Shown in pieces: positions 46,470-55,491 of a DNA stretch of 64,000 nucleotides. Every line of letters begins with the position of its first letter. Positions within the stretch are counted from its first letter, which is position 1. Source of the DNA: JAPPLB01 sp965208945 (GTDB lineage Bacteria > Acidobacteriota > Terriglobia > Bryobacterales > UBA6623); NCBI GenBank assembly GCA_965208945.1, contig OZ242366.1, positions 1,736,001 to 1,800,000 on the forward strand, written 5' to 3'. Under the pieces are notes generated by a model. That model was not told the DNA's origin. It did not search any database and was given only the letters and a program-made list of their open reading frames with translations. A program made the translations under genes and the position numbers.

Positions 46470-48167
46470 CTATGATCGCGAGGTCTGCCTCGGCAAGGGA
46501 TAATCGGTTTCCATGATCTTCTCAAGTAACTGGATTCGGAGATTATCGCGCAGCGTTCTCCGGGATGAGACATCCCAAAGGTTGTGGAACTCGTTTGGAT
46601 CCTCCTGCAGATCAAACAGTTCGCCGTAGCCTTGGCCGGAGTACGCAGTCAGGCGGTATCGCTGGGTAACGAGAGTCCTCATGCGAAAACCGAGATAGTC
46701 CTCGTCGCCTTCGATCAGCGCAGTCGTATCGGTGGATCGGTCGGTTCCGGTGAGAATCGGCGTCAAGCTCCTTCCCGGCCAGGGATGGAAAGCGTTCGGC
46801 GATTCGGGCACAGGGGATGTCGGCCCCACCGGGATCGGGAGGCCGGCGATTTCAAGAATTGTAGGGGCGACGTCGACATAGCTAACCACGCCTTCGTGTT
46901 TGTACCCGGCTTCCGAATGTCCGGGCCAACGGATCAGCAGCGGAACGCGAACCACACCGTCGTAGTGGTACGGACCCTTGCCCCACATCCAATGGTCTCC
47001 CAGAGCTTCACCGTGGTCGGCGGCGAAAACAACTACCGTATCTTGTTCCAATCCTGTCTCGCGCAAGGTTTTGAGAACGCTTCCCACGTTTTGGTCCACT
47101 AGGTCGATGAGCGCGTAATAGTGGGCGGCACACTCGGCGCGGTAAGGATCGGTCGCGTCCATGGATTGCCCTTTGGAGCCGCTGGTAATCAGGTCGGTTT
47201 CCGACTGCGCACGGTAGTGAGGAGGCATGAGATCCAGTTCGCCTTCTCTGCGCAGCGGGGGCGCGACATCGGATTCCTTGTACTTGTACGCCAGTTCTTT
47301 CGGGGGGGCAAATGGGGAATGCGGGTCCGCGATCGAGCAGAAAAGGAAGAAAGGTTGATCCGTAGACGCCGTGCTCATCTTCTTCAGAAAATCCACCGTG
47401 CGGTCAGCCACCCATGTGGTGGGATGAACTTCCTGCGGCAACGCCCACTTGAACGACGTTCGGTTGTAATGTTGAAACGCCGGACTGGGAGGCTCAAGAG
47501 CCGTCTTGCTTTGGAAGATCTTGAATTCAGCCGGATGTTCGCGTTCTAACCAGTGCAAATAATGACCCCACGTTCCGGGCCCGTGACCGTTGGCATAGTC
47601 GACGGATTCGAAGCCGTAGTAAGGGGACGGCAAGTTCTCAATCCGTCCGGCGAGCCAGTGGGCCCGTGCTTCTGGGAAGTCTTCGGGGTTCGTATCCGAC
47701 GGGTCGCCGCCCGTGGGTGTTCCAGAGGTGCGGAAATGGAGCTTACCGACACAGTGTGTTCGATAACCGGATCGCCGAAGCGATTCTGTCATCGTGGGGA
47801 TTTCCTGGCTCAGGGGAATTCCGTTCATGCGCACGCGATGTCCGCGAGTGGTCAGACCGGTGAAGAATGAGGCTCGCGACGGCATGCAGACCGGATTCGT
47901 CACGTAGGCGCGAGACAGATTAACGCTGCTCGCGGCCAGTTGATCGATATTCGGGGTTTGCACAACGGGGTGCCCGGCATAGCCGAAGCAGGTGGGGTTG
48001 TGCTGGTCGACCATGATGACCAGGAAGTTCGGCCTTTTCTCACCCTCTGGAGAGGCGTCGGCAGTGTAAGCTGACGCGCTGGGCATGGCAGCCGCACTCG
48101 TCATGGCAGTGCCCATCAGAAAGGATCGCCGGTTGAGCTTAGACACATTCGCTTGGTTGTTTGCCAT
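46470..48167 (-). CDS. Tat-exported type I sulfatase
   Basis: Sulfatase of 565 residues with a Tat signal (LNRRSFLMGTAMTSAAAMPSA). The modification motif is Cys94-Met-Pro-Ser-Arg98. The N-terminal strand PNFLVIMVDQHNPTCFGYAG has DQH where most sulfatases have DDQ. FAADHGEALGDHWMWGKGP and LFDLQEDPNEFHNLWD are the metal-site and C-terminal signatures, resembling choline-sulfatase/arylsulfatase-like members. Upstream is a sulfatase remnant and then the sialidase-like gene, all on the minus strand. Confidence 0.92.
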   Translation of the reverse strand: MANNQANVSKLNRRSFLMGTAMTSAAAMPSASAYTADASPEGEKRPNFLVIMVDQHNPTCFGYAGHPVVQTPNIDQLAASSVNLSRAYVTNPVCMPSRASFFTGLTTRGHRVRMNGIPLSQEIPTMTESLRRSGYRTHCVGKLHFRTSGTPTGGDPSDTNPEDFPEARAHWLAGRIENLPSPYYGFESVDYANGHGPGTWGHYLHWLEREHPAEFKIFQSKTALEPPSPAFQHYNRTSFKWALPQEVHPTTWVADRTVDFLKKMSTASTDQPFFLFCSIADPHSPFAPPKELAYKYKESDVAPPLRREGELDLMPPHYRAQSETDLITSGSKGQSMDATDPYRAECAAHYYALIDLVDQNVGSVLKTLRETGLEQDTVVVFAADHGEALGDHWMWGKGPYHYDGVVRVPLLIRWPGHSEAGYKHEGVVSYVDVAPTILEIAGLPIPVGPTSPVPESPNAFHPWPGRSLTPILTGTDRSTDTTALIEGDEDYLGFRMRTLVTQRYRLTAYSGQGYGELFDLQEDPNEFHNLWDVSSRRTLRDNLRIQLLEKIMETDYPLPRQTSRS

Positions 48168-48234
48168 GGTCCGCTTGCTCCCATCGTCAGCAGGTTAAGG
48201 CCGTGAAGTCAGAGGCTAAAAAGTCGTCGGTAGC

Positions 48235-48414
48235 TTACATCCAGAGATGGAGTTTACGGGCGAAGGACTCTCTGATGACCTGGAAGTCTTGCTTTTCCTA
48301 TGACCAACAGGATGTTGGGTTGGCCTCTGCGGACTGCATCACCGCCGCCACTCCCGCCGTATCCAAGGCTACGGTACTTGCTAAACCCGTCAACAACACC
48401 CGCCACGCCGACAT
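48235..48414 (-). pseudogene. Collapsed sulfatase gene remnant
   Basis: From ATG 48414 the minus strand encodes a signal-peptide-like start (WRVLLTGLASTVALDTAGVA ending QSAEA). After a frame change it encodes QPNILLVI (48299-48322), the invariant first strand of type I sulfatases. Back in the first frame it encodes KQDFQVIRESFARKLHLWM and a stop at 48235-48237, as a sulfatase C-terminal helix might. Everything between, including the CxPSR site, is gone. Read as a sulfatase gene reduced by a large internal deletion and a frameshift; the signal peptide plus PNILLVI is the strong part, the tail is weaker. Confidence 0.45.
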
Positions 48415-48458
48415 GGTGTTGGTTCTTTGAGGGTCCAACGGAAAAACCGAGACCCAAC

Positions 48459-50759
48459 TCAGGCCTCCCTGTCGACTTGGTCCCGGCCGTCGGTCAGCCA
48501 GTCAAGAGTGATCCGCGTGAAGACGATTCTTTCGTAATCGTCCTTTTCATACAGCAGACCAATACTCCCGTCGGGCAAGACGGCCAGACAGGAATAGGCC
48601 GATCTACCGTAGTGGATGCACTTTGCTTCCGGCCAGCTCTCGCCCATGTCATAACTGAGTCGCACGACCATTCGCTGTCGCCGATTCTGATTCGGATCAC
48701 GAGGTATCGAAGCCGGGTTCGAAAACAACAGCCGATTGCGGCCGTCGGAACTGTTCCCGCTGTAACGTAACAGGCTGGCTTGGCAGACCGGATCAACGAG
48801 CCGAGAGTCATCTTCGGGAAACGACCAGGTTCTGCCTCCGTCTTTGCTGAGCGCGACGGATCGCGTCAGCGTACGTCGGCTGCTGCGCATGTTGATCATC
48901 AGCGAACTGTCATCTCGTTCGATCACTTGCCCCTCGTTCATCCCCTCTCCAACATCGCCGCCGATTTGCCAGCTCTCACCATGGTCGTCGCTCCAGACGA
49001 CGTAAGGAGTTTGCTCACCGGGCTGACCGTGATACATCGGCAGAATGAGTCGTCCTTCGCTTGTCTGGATGCCGACTCCCGGCCCTGCGGCGACTTCCGC
49101 CCACTCAGGCCTTTTCATTTGGGCTGTGAGGTCGATCGGCTCGGACCAAGTCTCTCCGTCATCGTCGCTGCTGATGGCGCGGACCATAACGGTTCGCCCT
49201 GTCAGACCCGGCGCTGCGTTCTGTGAACCGATTCCTTCGGGGCAGTGCAGGTAGAAGAGCCAAATCCGTCCCGTTTCGCGGTCCACCAGACCGCATGCAT
49301 TCGCGGCAGAACCAGCGCCGTTCTCAACGAGCCGTTGCATGGGCAGCCAAGACTGACCTTGGTCGAAGCTGCGCTTCAACACCAGATCAATCTTGTTCGG
49401 TGCGTCACCCGGCTTGTTGACCCGTGCATCGCAAAACGCCAGCAATGTCTGTTTGGAAGAAGTCAGCAAGACCGGGATGCGGTATTGCGCCACACCATCC
49501 TCGCCGCTCACGAAAACGGAGACATCTTTTGGACGCGTAGACTGCGCCTCATCAATCTGCTGTTGGAATGGCACTGCAAAATGTCGAGGGAGTATTGCGG
49601 TTGCAGCAAGCTCGTCGATTTCATCGAGAGTGAAGCGGGTGCTGATAATTGAATTGACCTCACCCGGTTTGTGCGCGACATAATTCGATGAAACGAAAGT
49701 GCCATCCGGCAGTACTTCCAGTCCGGCGTAGCCGGTGTCGCCGGATCTCCCATAGTGGCGTTGCAGAAGGAGCCTGTATTGACCCTCTCTGCCCTCGATA
49801 ATGTCTTCGTAACGTCCAACCCAACCAACGAAGTGCTTGGCCGTGGGTGAGGTAGGGTTACGATTGTCACGGACCGTGATGACCAATCGGCTGTCAGGGC
49901 CATAGCGGGCCACATGACGGTCACCATGCAGTGCGGCGGGAAGCTGCCGCATCTGCGACCAAGTCTCGCCTTCGTCGTCGGACACCATCCAGAGCCCCCC
50001 GTACTTCGAAGCGTTTTCTCGGATCAAACATAGAATCTGCGTCCCATCAGGCGATCGCACTAATGCCGGCTCACAGGGCATTGCGCCTGGGAATCTCGAG
50101 TGTGCGCCTACGTTCTTTGGTTCGAACCATGTCAGACCACCGTCCCGGCTGATGGTCTGTGTCAATACAAGCCCAAAGCCGTCATCAGTGTCGTAGCGGC
50201 TGTTATACAGCATCAAATGCCGGTTGCCTTTGATAGGGATGATCGATTTCGGGGGAGCTGTGCCGAGTCGATCACCAAACATCGGTTCAAGCGGTGTCCA
50301 TGTTCTCCCATCATCCTCGGATATCGATTGCATCATCACCGGATAAGACACGGTGAGAATAAGTCGCGCCTTGCTGTCTGAGTCGACCAGACGGTGGACG
50401 GCCGGTGCATTGTGCGAGTGCGACATGAAGTTATCAGGAGTCGGGAGGCGTTCGCTCCACGTCAACCCTGCATCGCCGCTTCGTTTGAGAATCGTGCCCG
50501 GGCCGCCATGATCGAGTGGATACGCAGCGATCATCGTTCGGCCGTCGGGAAACAGGACCGTATCGACTTGCCCGAGGTACTGCCCCGGTGTTTTCTCGAT
50601 GATGACTTGGCGGCCTTCGTCTTGGGAGATGTCGATGATCGGAATAGTGAAGGCCTGCAGTGCCGGGTTTCGGGTGGTCCCGCAACCAAGTGACAAGCCG
50701 GTTGAGCCGGCCAGCCCCACGGAGCAAAACAGGAAAGCCCTTCGATTGACTTGCGCCAT
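48459..50759 (-). CDS. Two-module sialidase-like (BNR/Asp-box) exported protein
   Basis: About 766 residues: a Tat/lipoprotein-like signal (NRRAFLFCSVGLAGSTGLSLGC), then two sialidase-type beta-propeller halves. Nine Asp-box motifs are seen, four in the first half (SGDAGLTW, SEDDGRTW, SRDGGLTW, SDDEGETW) and five in the second (SFDQGQSW, SDDDGETW, SDDHGESW, SKDGGRTW, SYDMGESW). The second half opens with AQYRIPVLLTSSKQTLLAFCDAR, the RIP arginine and Asp of exo-sialidases, and ends SAYSCLAVLPDGSIGLLYE with the usual Tyr/Glu region. The first half lacks a clear RIP motif and may be non-catalytic. Start at ATG 50759. Confidence 0.88.
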   Translation of the reverse strand: MAQVNRRAFLFCSVGLAGSTGLSLGCGTTRNPALQAFTIPIIDISQDEGRQVIIEKTPGQYLGQVDTVLFPDGRTMIAAYPLDHGGPGTILKRSGDAGLTWSERLPTPDNFMSHSHNAPAVHRLVDSDSKARLILTVSYPVMMQSISEDDGRTWTPLEPMFGDRLGTAPPKSIIPIKGNRHLMLYNSRYDTDDGFGLVLTQTISRDGGLTWFEPKNVGAHSRFPGAMPCEPALVRSPDGTQILCLIRENASKYGGLWMVSDDEGETWSQMRQLPAALHGDRHVARYGPDSRLVITVRDNRNPTSPTAKHFVGWVGRYEDIIEGREGQYRLLLQRHYGRSGDTGYAGLEVLPDGTFVSSNYVAHKPGEVNSIISTRFTLDEIDELAATAILPRHFAVPFQQQIDEAQSTRPKDVSVFVSGEDGVAQYRIPVLLTSSKQTLLAFCDARVNKPGDAPNKIDLVLKRSFDQGQSWLPMQRLVENGAGSAANACGLVDRETGRIWLFYLHCPEGIGSQNAAPGLTGRTVMVRAISSDDDGETWSEPIDLTAQMKRPEWAEVAAGPGVGIQTSEGRLILPMYHGQPGEQTPYVVWSDDHGESWQIGGDVGEGMNEGQVIERDDSSLMINMRSSRRTLTRSVALSKDGGRTWSFPEDDSRLVDPVCQASLLRYSGNSSDGRNRLLFSNPASIPRDPNQNRRQRMVVRLSYDMGESWPEAKCIHYGRSAYSCLAVLPDGSIGLLYEKDDYERIVFTRITLDWLTDGRDQVDREA

Positions 50760-50819
50760 GCCTTGAGCGAAACGCAAAAAGCCCGCAGAGCGCACCCGGA
50801 GCAACAGGCGCCTCCTCAA

Positions 50820-50995
50820 CTACGCTTGTGTTTCGACTCGATCCTTTCCATCCGAAAGCCAGTTTAAACTAGAGCGGGCAAAGACGATCCACGAGTATCC
50901 ATTTTTTCGTACAGCAGGCCGACGCTCTTGTCCGGCAGCACGGAATGGCAAGAATAAGCTGATGTCTGGTAGTACAGGCACTTGGCTGCGGACGT
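50820..50995 (-). pseudogene. C-terminal remnant of a second sialidase gene
   Basis: Directly after the stop of the cytochrome gene, the minus strand encodes AAKCLYYQTSAYSCHSVLPD and KSVGLLYEK, then, after a one-base frame change, GYSWIVFARSSLNWLSDG and KDRVETQA followed by TAG (50820-50822). This aligns end to end with the C-terminus of the neighbouring intact protein (AKCIHYGRSAYSCLAVLPDG ... IVFTRITLDWLTDGRDQ). A tandem paralogue has been deleted except for its last about 57 codons. The stop lies 60 bp upstream of the intact gene. Confidence 0.85.
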
Positions 50996-50999
50996 GAGG

Positions 51000-53186
51000 C
51001 TACCGAGACTCGCGCAACTGCTCCCTCAGGATGCGTGCCCGCTCGAACAGCGGTTCAGACTGCAGTGCTATATCAAGATGCTCCGCGGCCGCATCGGAAT
51101 CTCCCCTTGACGCAAGCACCACCGCCAGGTTGTAACGCGCGCCGGCGTGGTCCGTTTTGCTTCGAATGGCATCTCGCCATTGACTCATAGCCGCATCAGT
51201 GTCTCCGCGGCTCGCTAGGATGACTCCGAGGTTGAACCGCGCTTCCGCCAAGTCAGGTTGGAGGCGGATCGCGTTGCGGATAGCAGACTCGGCCTCGTCC
51301 ATGCGCCCAAGTTCAGCCAGCGCTCCTCCCAGATTGTTATGAAGCTCAGGGAGGTCGGGATCGAGCTTTATGGCCTCCCTGGCTAATTCGGCAGATTCCT
51401 CGAACATCGACTGCCGGGCAAAGTCGAGCCCCCTCTCCTTGGGATTCCTCGGATCGTCCGGTTCCAACTCCATGGCCTGCTTCAGCATCCGCTGAGCTTC
51501 GCTATGGTTGCCTGTCCGTGACAGAACGGAGCCCAGACGCGTCCGTGCAAGCCCGAATCCCGGGTCTCGAACCAGTGCTTGCTCGAACCAATGCACCGAT
51601 TCGTCGAGGCGGCCCGACTCCTCAAGAGCCACTGCCAGATTGAAGTAGAATCCTGCCTCAGCGGGTTTCTGGTGTTCAAGCGCTGACCTGAGGCGGGCGA
51701 TGCCTTGGTCTCGATTCGAACCCTGAGCGATTTGTGCGAGGGCTATGTACAGATCGTCAGTAGAGTCCAACGGCGATTCGGGGTAGTACAGCATCACCTC
51801 GCCTCGGTACGCGGTCTCCGCGAGAGTGCTCTTTTCGCGTTTCGGTTCCAATAGACCGTCGGGTGGCACGGCCTGAATCAGGTGGTCGGTCATGACGGCG
51901 TGAACTACGTCGTCCGTCCGCCGTTTTGGCATGTGACAGCCGGCGCAGCCGGAGGCGGCTGGGTGTATGCCCACAGATGCAAGTTTCGAAAGCCGAGCTT
52001 GGTGACAGGTCAGGCAAGCGGCATCGAATTGACGGGAAGATCTCTCGTCACCAGGTTTCCGGTGAGGGTCGTGACAAGTGGTGCACGTCATCGCCTCACC
52101 GCTCGAAATGAAGCACTTTGACTCCCGGAGGCGGTAGGCGGAATGATTGATTTCGAACTTGTCGTCCCACCCACTGTTCGAATCATGGTCGAAGTGCAAC
52201 GCGTAGTCGGCCAGGGGTTGGCCCGGCTGGAAGGAGAAGTATCCCCGCCCGTACTTGCGGACGATGTTGGGGAGAGGGCGGCTCGTGGTTTCCAGATGAC
52301 ATTGAAGGCATACCTCCATCTGGCGTCTGGCCGGTAGTTTTCCCGGATTGACGATCGACAATTCACCTGCCTCAAGCGCGTCCGCACCGGCGGTAACAGC
52401 GTCCACGTGGGCCGATCCCGGTCCGTGACACCTTTGGCAGTCGATACCCTCGGGAATCTCACCTTGGTAGACAGGGCGTTTGCCAAGTTGGTCCGCCCCG
52501 GGCTCGATCGCCGGGTAGCCGTTGTGGCAGAACATGCAGTCGAACGAGATGACGCGCTGGAACCCGTCGTGGTTCGGCCTGTCGTATCCCGGGCTCATGC
52601 CCCAGTGGCCGCCGTCCTCCGAGTACCAGCCGAGAGGCAGTTGAGTCAGCTTTCCCAACGACGAAAGATTGAGGTAGCTGCGGGCGTGATTCCCGGAACC
52701 CATCACGAAGTGGATCTCCTTTTCAAGAACGTTCGTTTCGCGTCCCTGAGGCCCCTTCTGATAGCGGCGCTGGAAGTACCGGCCGTTTCGCTGCGTCATC
52801 ACGTAGTAGCGATCCGATGCCAGGTGGTAGAAGGGCTCTTCGGCTGTGTAGTCTTCGATGGTATTGGCCGGATCAGGGTGGTAGAAAGACCGAGCCATTC
52901 CGGTCTCGCGGTAGGTCTGCCAGATTTCCTCATGACAGCCCGCGCAGACCGCAGGTTCAACGTAACGGGCTGCGGCATCTGAATCCGATGAACTTGGATT
53001 TTTCGGAGCCCGAGTCGAATCGGCAACCCTGATCCAGACCCATAGCACCGTCACGAACAGAGCCACCATGGCGAGTGAGGCCAGCACGGCTGAGGGCGCC
53101 ATGTGATGCTTCTCGTGAGGGCTTGCTTTGAGATTTCGTGCTGGACGCTGCTCTTGTCTTCGTTCCCGTTTTTTCGCGCGTCCCAC
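51000..53186 (-). CDS. Seven-haem cytochrome c fused to TPR repeats
   Basis: Exported, membrane-anchored protein of 728 residues. A single helix near residues 33-53 is followed by seven CxxCH haem sites at Cys81, 217, 250, 293, 368, 391 and 414 (CAGCH, CMFCH, CQRCH, CLQCH, CTTCH, CLTCH, CAGCH), arranged like cytochrome c554/nitrite-reductase-type multihaem proteins. Residues about 480-725 are tetratricopeptide repeats (LHNNLGGALAELGRMDEAESA and four to five similar units). Redox role and partner unknown. Long GTG start at 53186; an ATG at 53102 just before the membrane helix is plausible. Same strand as the sialidase-like gene, possibly co-transcribed. Confidence 0.9.
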   Translation of the reverse strand: MGRAKKRERRQEQRPARNLKASPHEKHHMAPSAVLASLAMVALFVTVLWVWIRVADSTRAPKNPSSSDSDAAARYVEPAVCAGCHEEIWQTYRETGMARSFYHPDPANTIEDYTAEEPFYHLASDRYYVMTQRNGRYFQRRYQKGPQGRETNVLEKEIHFVMGSGNHARSYLNLSSLGKLTQLPLGWYSEDGGHWGMSPGYDRPNHDGFQRVISFDCMFCHNGYPAIEPGADQLGKRPVYQGEIPEGIDCQRCHGPGSAHVDAVTAGADALEAGELSIVNPGKLPARRQMEVCLQCHLETTSRPLPNIVRKYGRGYFSFQPGQPLADYALHFDHDSNSGWDDKFEINHSAYRLRESKCFISSGEAMTCTTCHDPHRKPGDERSSRQFDAACLTCHQARLSKLASVGIHPAASGCAGCHMPKRRTDDVVHAVMTDHLIQAVPPDGLLEPKREKSTLAETAYRGEVMLYYPESPLDSTDDLYIALAQIAQGSNRDQGIARLRSALEHQKPAEAGFYFNLAVALEESGRLDESVHWFEQALVRDPGFGLARTRLGSVLSRTGNHSEAQRMLKQAMELEPDDPRNPKERGLDFARQSMFEESAELAREAIKLDPDLPELHNNLGGALAELGRMDEAESAIRNAIRLQPDLAEARFNLGVILASRGDTDAAMSQWRDAIRSKTDHAGARYNLAVVLASRGDSDAAAEHLDIALQSEPLFERARILREQLRESR

Positions 53187-53707
53187 AGCGGTCTTGAGTA
53201 TGCCCCGACCCGATGGAATTTACCTAACTCCTCGCCGGCTTGCAAGCAGCCTCTCGCAGTCCCTGTCCGGATCGGGGCACAAGTGGGGGCCCGGTCTCCT
53301 CCTCTTGGCTTTCTGGTGAGTGGCCCTGGCTTGGCGCCCACTCTTGCGAAAGCCCGGACTCGACGAGCAGTGGGGAGTTGCACGACAACTCCATCGCGGG
53401 TCCGAACGCGACTTCCATCGATCCATCAGCCTCGGACCTAGCTGGGACCACTTTCACATCTGTGTCGACTGAAGTACTTCGGCAAAACGTTCGGTTTTCA
53501 TGGAGGAGGGGGTCGCAGGGGACGAGGCTTCGGGAGGCCCCTTGGCTTTTGAATTCCTTTCGAAATCGTTCGCAGGGCTTGGTTTGCCTAGTGAGCGTTC
53601 TCAGTTGCCACTGGCCTCCAATAGCCACTGAGTGCAAGGTTGCCTGTAGAGTTCTTCCTGTGGTCTCGGGGATTGCACCCCTGCTGCGGCGACAGCCGCA
53701 GTTCCTT
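53187..53707. other. Gene-free region upstream of the multihaem cytochrome
   Basis: 521 bp between the cytochrome gene start and the end of the beta-lactamase-fold gene, both on the minus strand. A minus-strand frame of 137 codons (53224-53637) stays open but shows no family resemblance, no signal and no ribosome site. It probably holds the promoter of the cytochrome-sialidase-sulfatase group. Confidence 0.45.
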
Positions 53708-55150
53708 TCAGCGCTTCAGCCTGGGGAGCAGGCCGACGGCGGCCGCCACGAGCAGCAAGGTCGAGACGCTGGCCGCCAGCGCCGGCAACGCCGTTTGTAT
53801 CGTCGTGGGGAGCGCTGGGAGGGGCGGTTCCGAACCCCAGTAGAAGTTGAGGATCAAGATGAAGGCCAGGATCATCAGCACCCCCGCGCGAATGATACGA
53901 CTGATGGGCGCGTTCCAAGCTCGCGTGCCCAAACGAACCTGCCGCCTTACTCGCAGCCCGTACCAGATATTCACTCCGAAGATTGCGGCGGCGCACATGA
54001 GAAAGATCCGGGCCCAGGTGTCTGGAATCTCCATCCAGCTCGTCCGATGCGGTTCAGGAAGCGGTGTTCCATCCCGGCTCCGAACGATCGCCCGTGCAAT
54101 TTCACCGGCACGACTGGTTCCCATGTTCACGAGGACCGCTGCGCCGATGCCCCGCTCCGGAGCCAGCACGACTGCGGTGTCGGCGCCCCATAGGCTCCCG
54201 GTATGCTCGAGAACGACTTGGTTGTCCATCCACTCGGTCTCGTTGCTCACATTCCAGCCCAGATCGTAGTCCGAGCCTAGCTGGTCCCACCAGGCAGCGC
54301 GGGAGTCCGGGTCACCGGCCTGAGTGGACATGAAGTCCAGCCTGGCGGTCATGTGGCCCAGCATGGACACCATGTACACGCCCATATCCTCTGCACTCGC
54401 CTTGATACGGGAACTGCCGTACCAGCCCAGAAAGCGCGAGGGGCTGACTCGGACTCGTCCCCACTGCCACTCGTGAGGGGATGCGCCTTCCCATGAACGC
54501 GCCACTTCTTCTTGCAACGTAGTCCGATGCATGCCGAGAGGCTGGAACACCGACTCCCGCATGTAGCTGATGAACGCGGCGCCCGCCATACGCTGGATGA
54601 CGGCAGCCAGCAACACGTAGTTGCTATTGGCGTAAGAGAACGTCGAGCCCGGAGTGCTCTCGAGATCCGCATGGGCCAGCATCCGAACCGCGGAGTCCAA
54701 ATCGAGGTTTCCGGTCTGCCCGCAGCAAGGCGCGAGGAAGTCGTGTCGGCGGCGCAAGCCGCTGCGATGCCGGATCAGATGGCTGAGAGTGACACCTTGC
54801 CAGCCGCCATCGAGTTCGGGAAGGTATTCGCTCACGACCGAGTCACGGTCGACAGCTCCGTCTTGCTCGAGTTGCAGGATCGCGAGAGCGGTGAACCCCT
54901 TGCTGACTGAAGCCAGCTCCATCGGGGTCTCGACTCGAAGCGGTTGCCTCGACTCGGAGTTCCGCACGCCGTAAGCCCGCAGGTAGGAGACCTTGCCTTC
55001 CTCGACCAGGGCAAGAGAAAGACCGGGCATGTCGTTCAGCTCCATCTCGTGCTCGACGTAGCGATCGATTTCCACATCGGCTGTGGCATTCGCTGCTGCG
55101 GAGCCAGCGAGCAATAAGGCGACAAGGAACAGGTGGCGCACACACAGCAT
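53708..55150 (-). CDS. Class C beta-lactamase-fold serine hydrolase with C-terminal membrane helices
   Basis: 480 residues: signal peptide (VRHLFLVALLLAGSAAA), then a beta-lactamase/D-alanyl-D-alanine-peptidase-like domain with Ser81-x-x-Lys84 (ELASVSKGFTAL), Tyr173-x-Asn175 (FSYANSNY) and a late HTG triad (VLEHTGSLWG). After residue about 385 come three hydrophobic helices (ARIFLMCAAAIFGVNIWYG; IIRAGVLMILAFILIL; LAASVSTLLLVAAAVGLL), so the enzyme is tethered with its catalytic domain outside. Relatives include esterases and peptidases; antibiotic hydrolysis is not implied. Confidence 0.9.
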   Translation of the reverse strand: MLCVRHLFLVALLLAGSAAANATADVEIDRYVEHEMELNDMPGLSLALVEEGKVSYLRAYGVRNSESRQPLRVETPMELASVSKGFTALAILQLEQDGAVDRDSVVSEYLPELDGGWQGVTLSHLIRHRSGLRRRHDFLAPCCGQTGNLDLDSAVRMLAHADLESTPGSTFSYANSNYVLLAAVIQRMAGAAFISYMRESVFQPLGMHRTTLQEEVARSWEGASPHEWQWGRVRVSPSRFLGWYGSSRIKASAEDMGVYMVSMLGHMTARLDFMSTQAGDPDSRAAWWDQLGSDYDLGWNVSNETEWMDNQVVLEHTGSLWGADTAVVLAPERGIGAAVLVNMGTSRAGEIARAIVRSRDGTPLPEPHRTSWMEIPDTWARIFLMCAAAIFGVNIWYGLRVRRQVRLGTRAWNAPISRIIRAGVLMILAFILILNFYWGSEPPLPALPTTIQTALPALAASVSTLLLVAAAVGLLPRLKR

Positions 55151-55491
55151 TCTACGGTTGCCGAAGAAGTTGGCAAGTCCTGTGCGGATTTCAGCAGCGG
55201 TGATGATCTTTCATCCAGGATTCGATGGTGATCCCCTGAACCCGCGGATGCCGTGGAAGCGGCCTGGGTGCCGGATTCCCTTCCAGAAATGCGACTTGCA
55301 AGCCTCGATGCCCTGCCAGCGCCGCTTTCGGGCAGCGTTTTTCTACAGGCCTTTTCCTATTGGCGAGAGGCTATGGAGAAACCGGTTGCATGAGCGTCCA
55401 GGACATTCGAGACGAGGTCCGTTGTGTAAAAATCACATCTGACGACCCTGCGTGAAGAGCTGGGAGCACGCTTCGGCGGGTGGTGGGGTGA
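55151..55491. other. Gene-free divergent intergenic region
   Basis: Between the beta-lactamase-fold gene (minus) and the SDR gene (plus), so it should carry two promoters. No reading frame resembles a protein. The end (about 55434-55490) has ATCTGACGACCCT and GGTGGTGGGGTGAATGCA, faintly like the dispersed repeat, but too diverged to call a copy. Confidence 0.4.

Noticed and set aside
53240..54193. 317-codon plus-strand frame
   Set aside because: It overlaps the C-terminal membrane helices of the beta-lactamase-fold gene on the other strand and shows no protein features.
53708..55150. Antibiotic-resistance beta-lactamase
   Set aside because: The SxxK/YxN layout with a C-terminal three-helix anchor fits the broad esterase/peptidase group; nothing indicates lactam hydrolysis.
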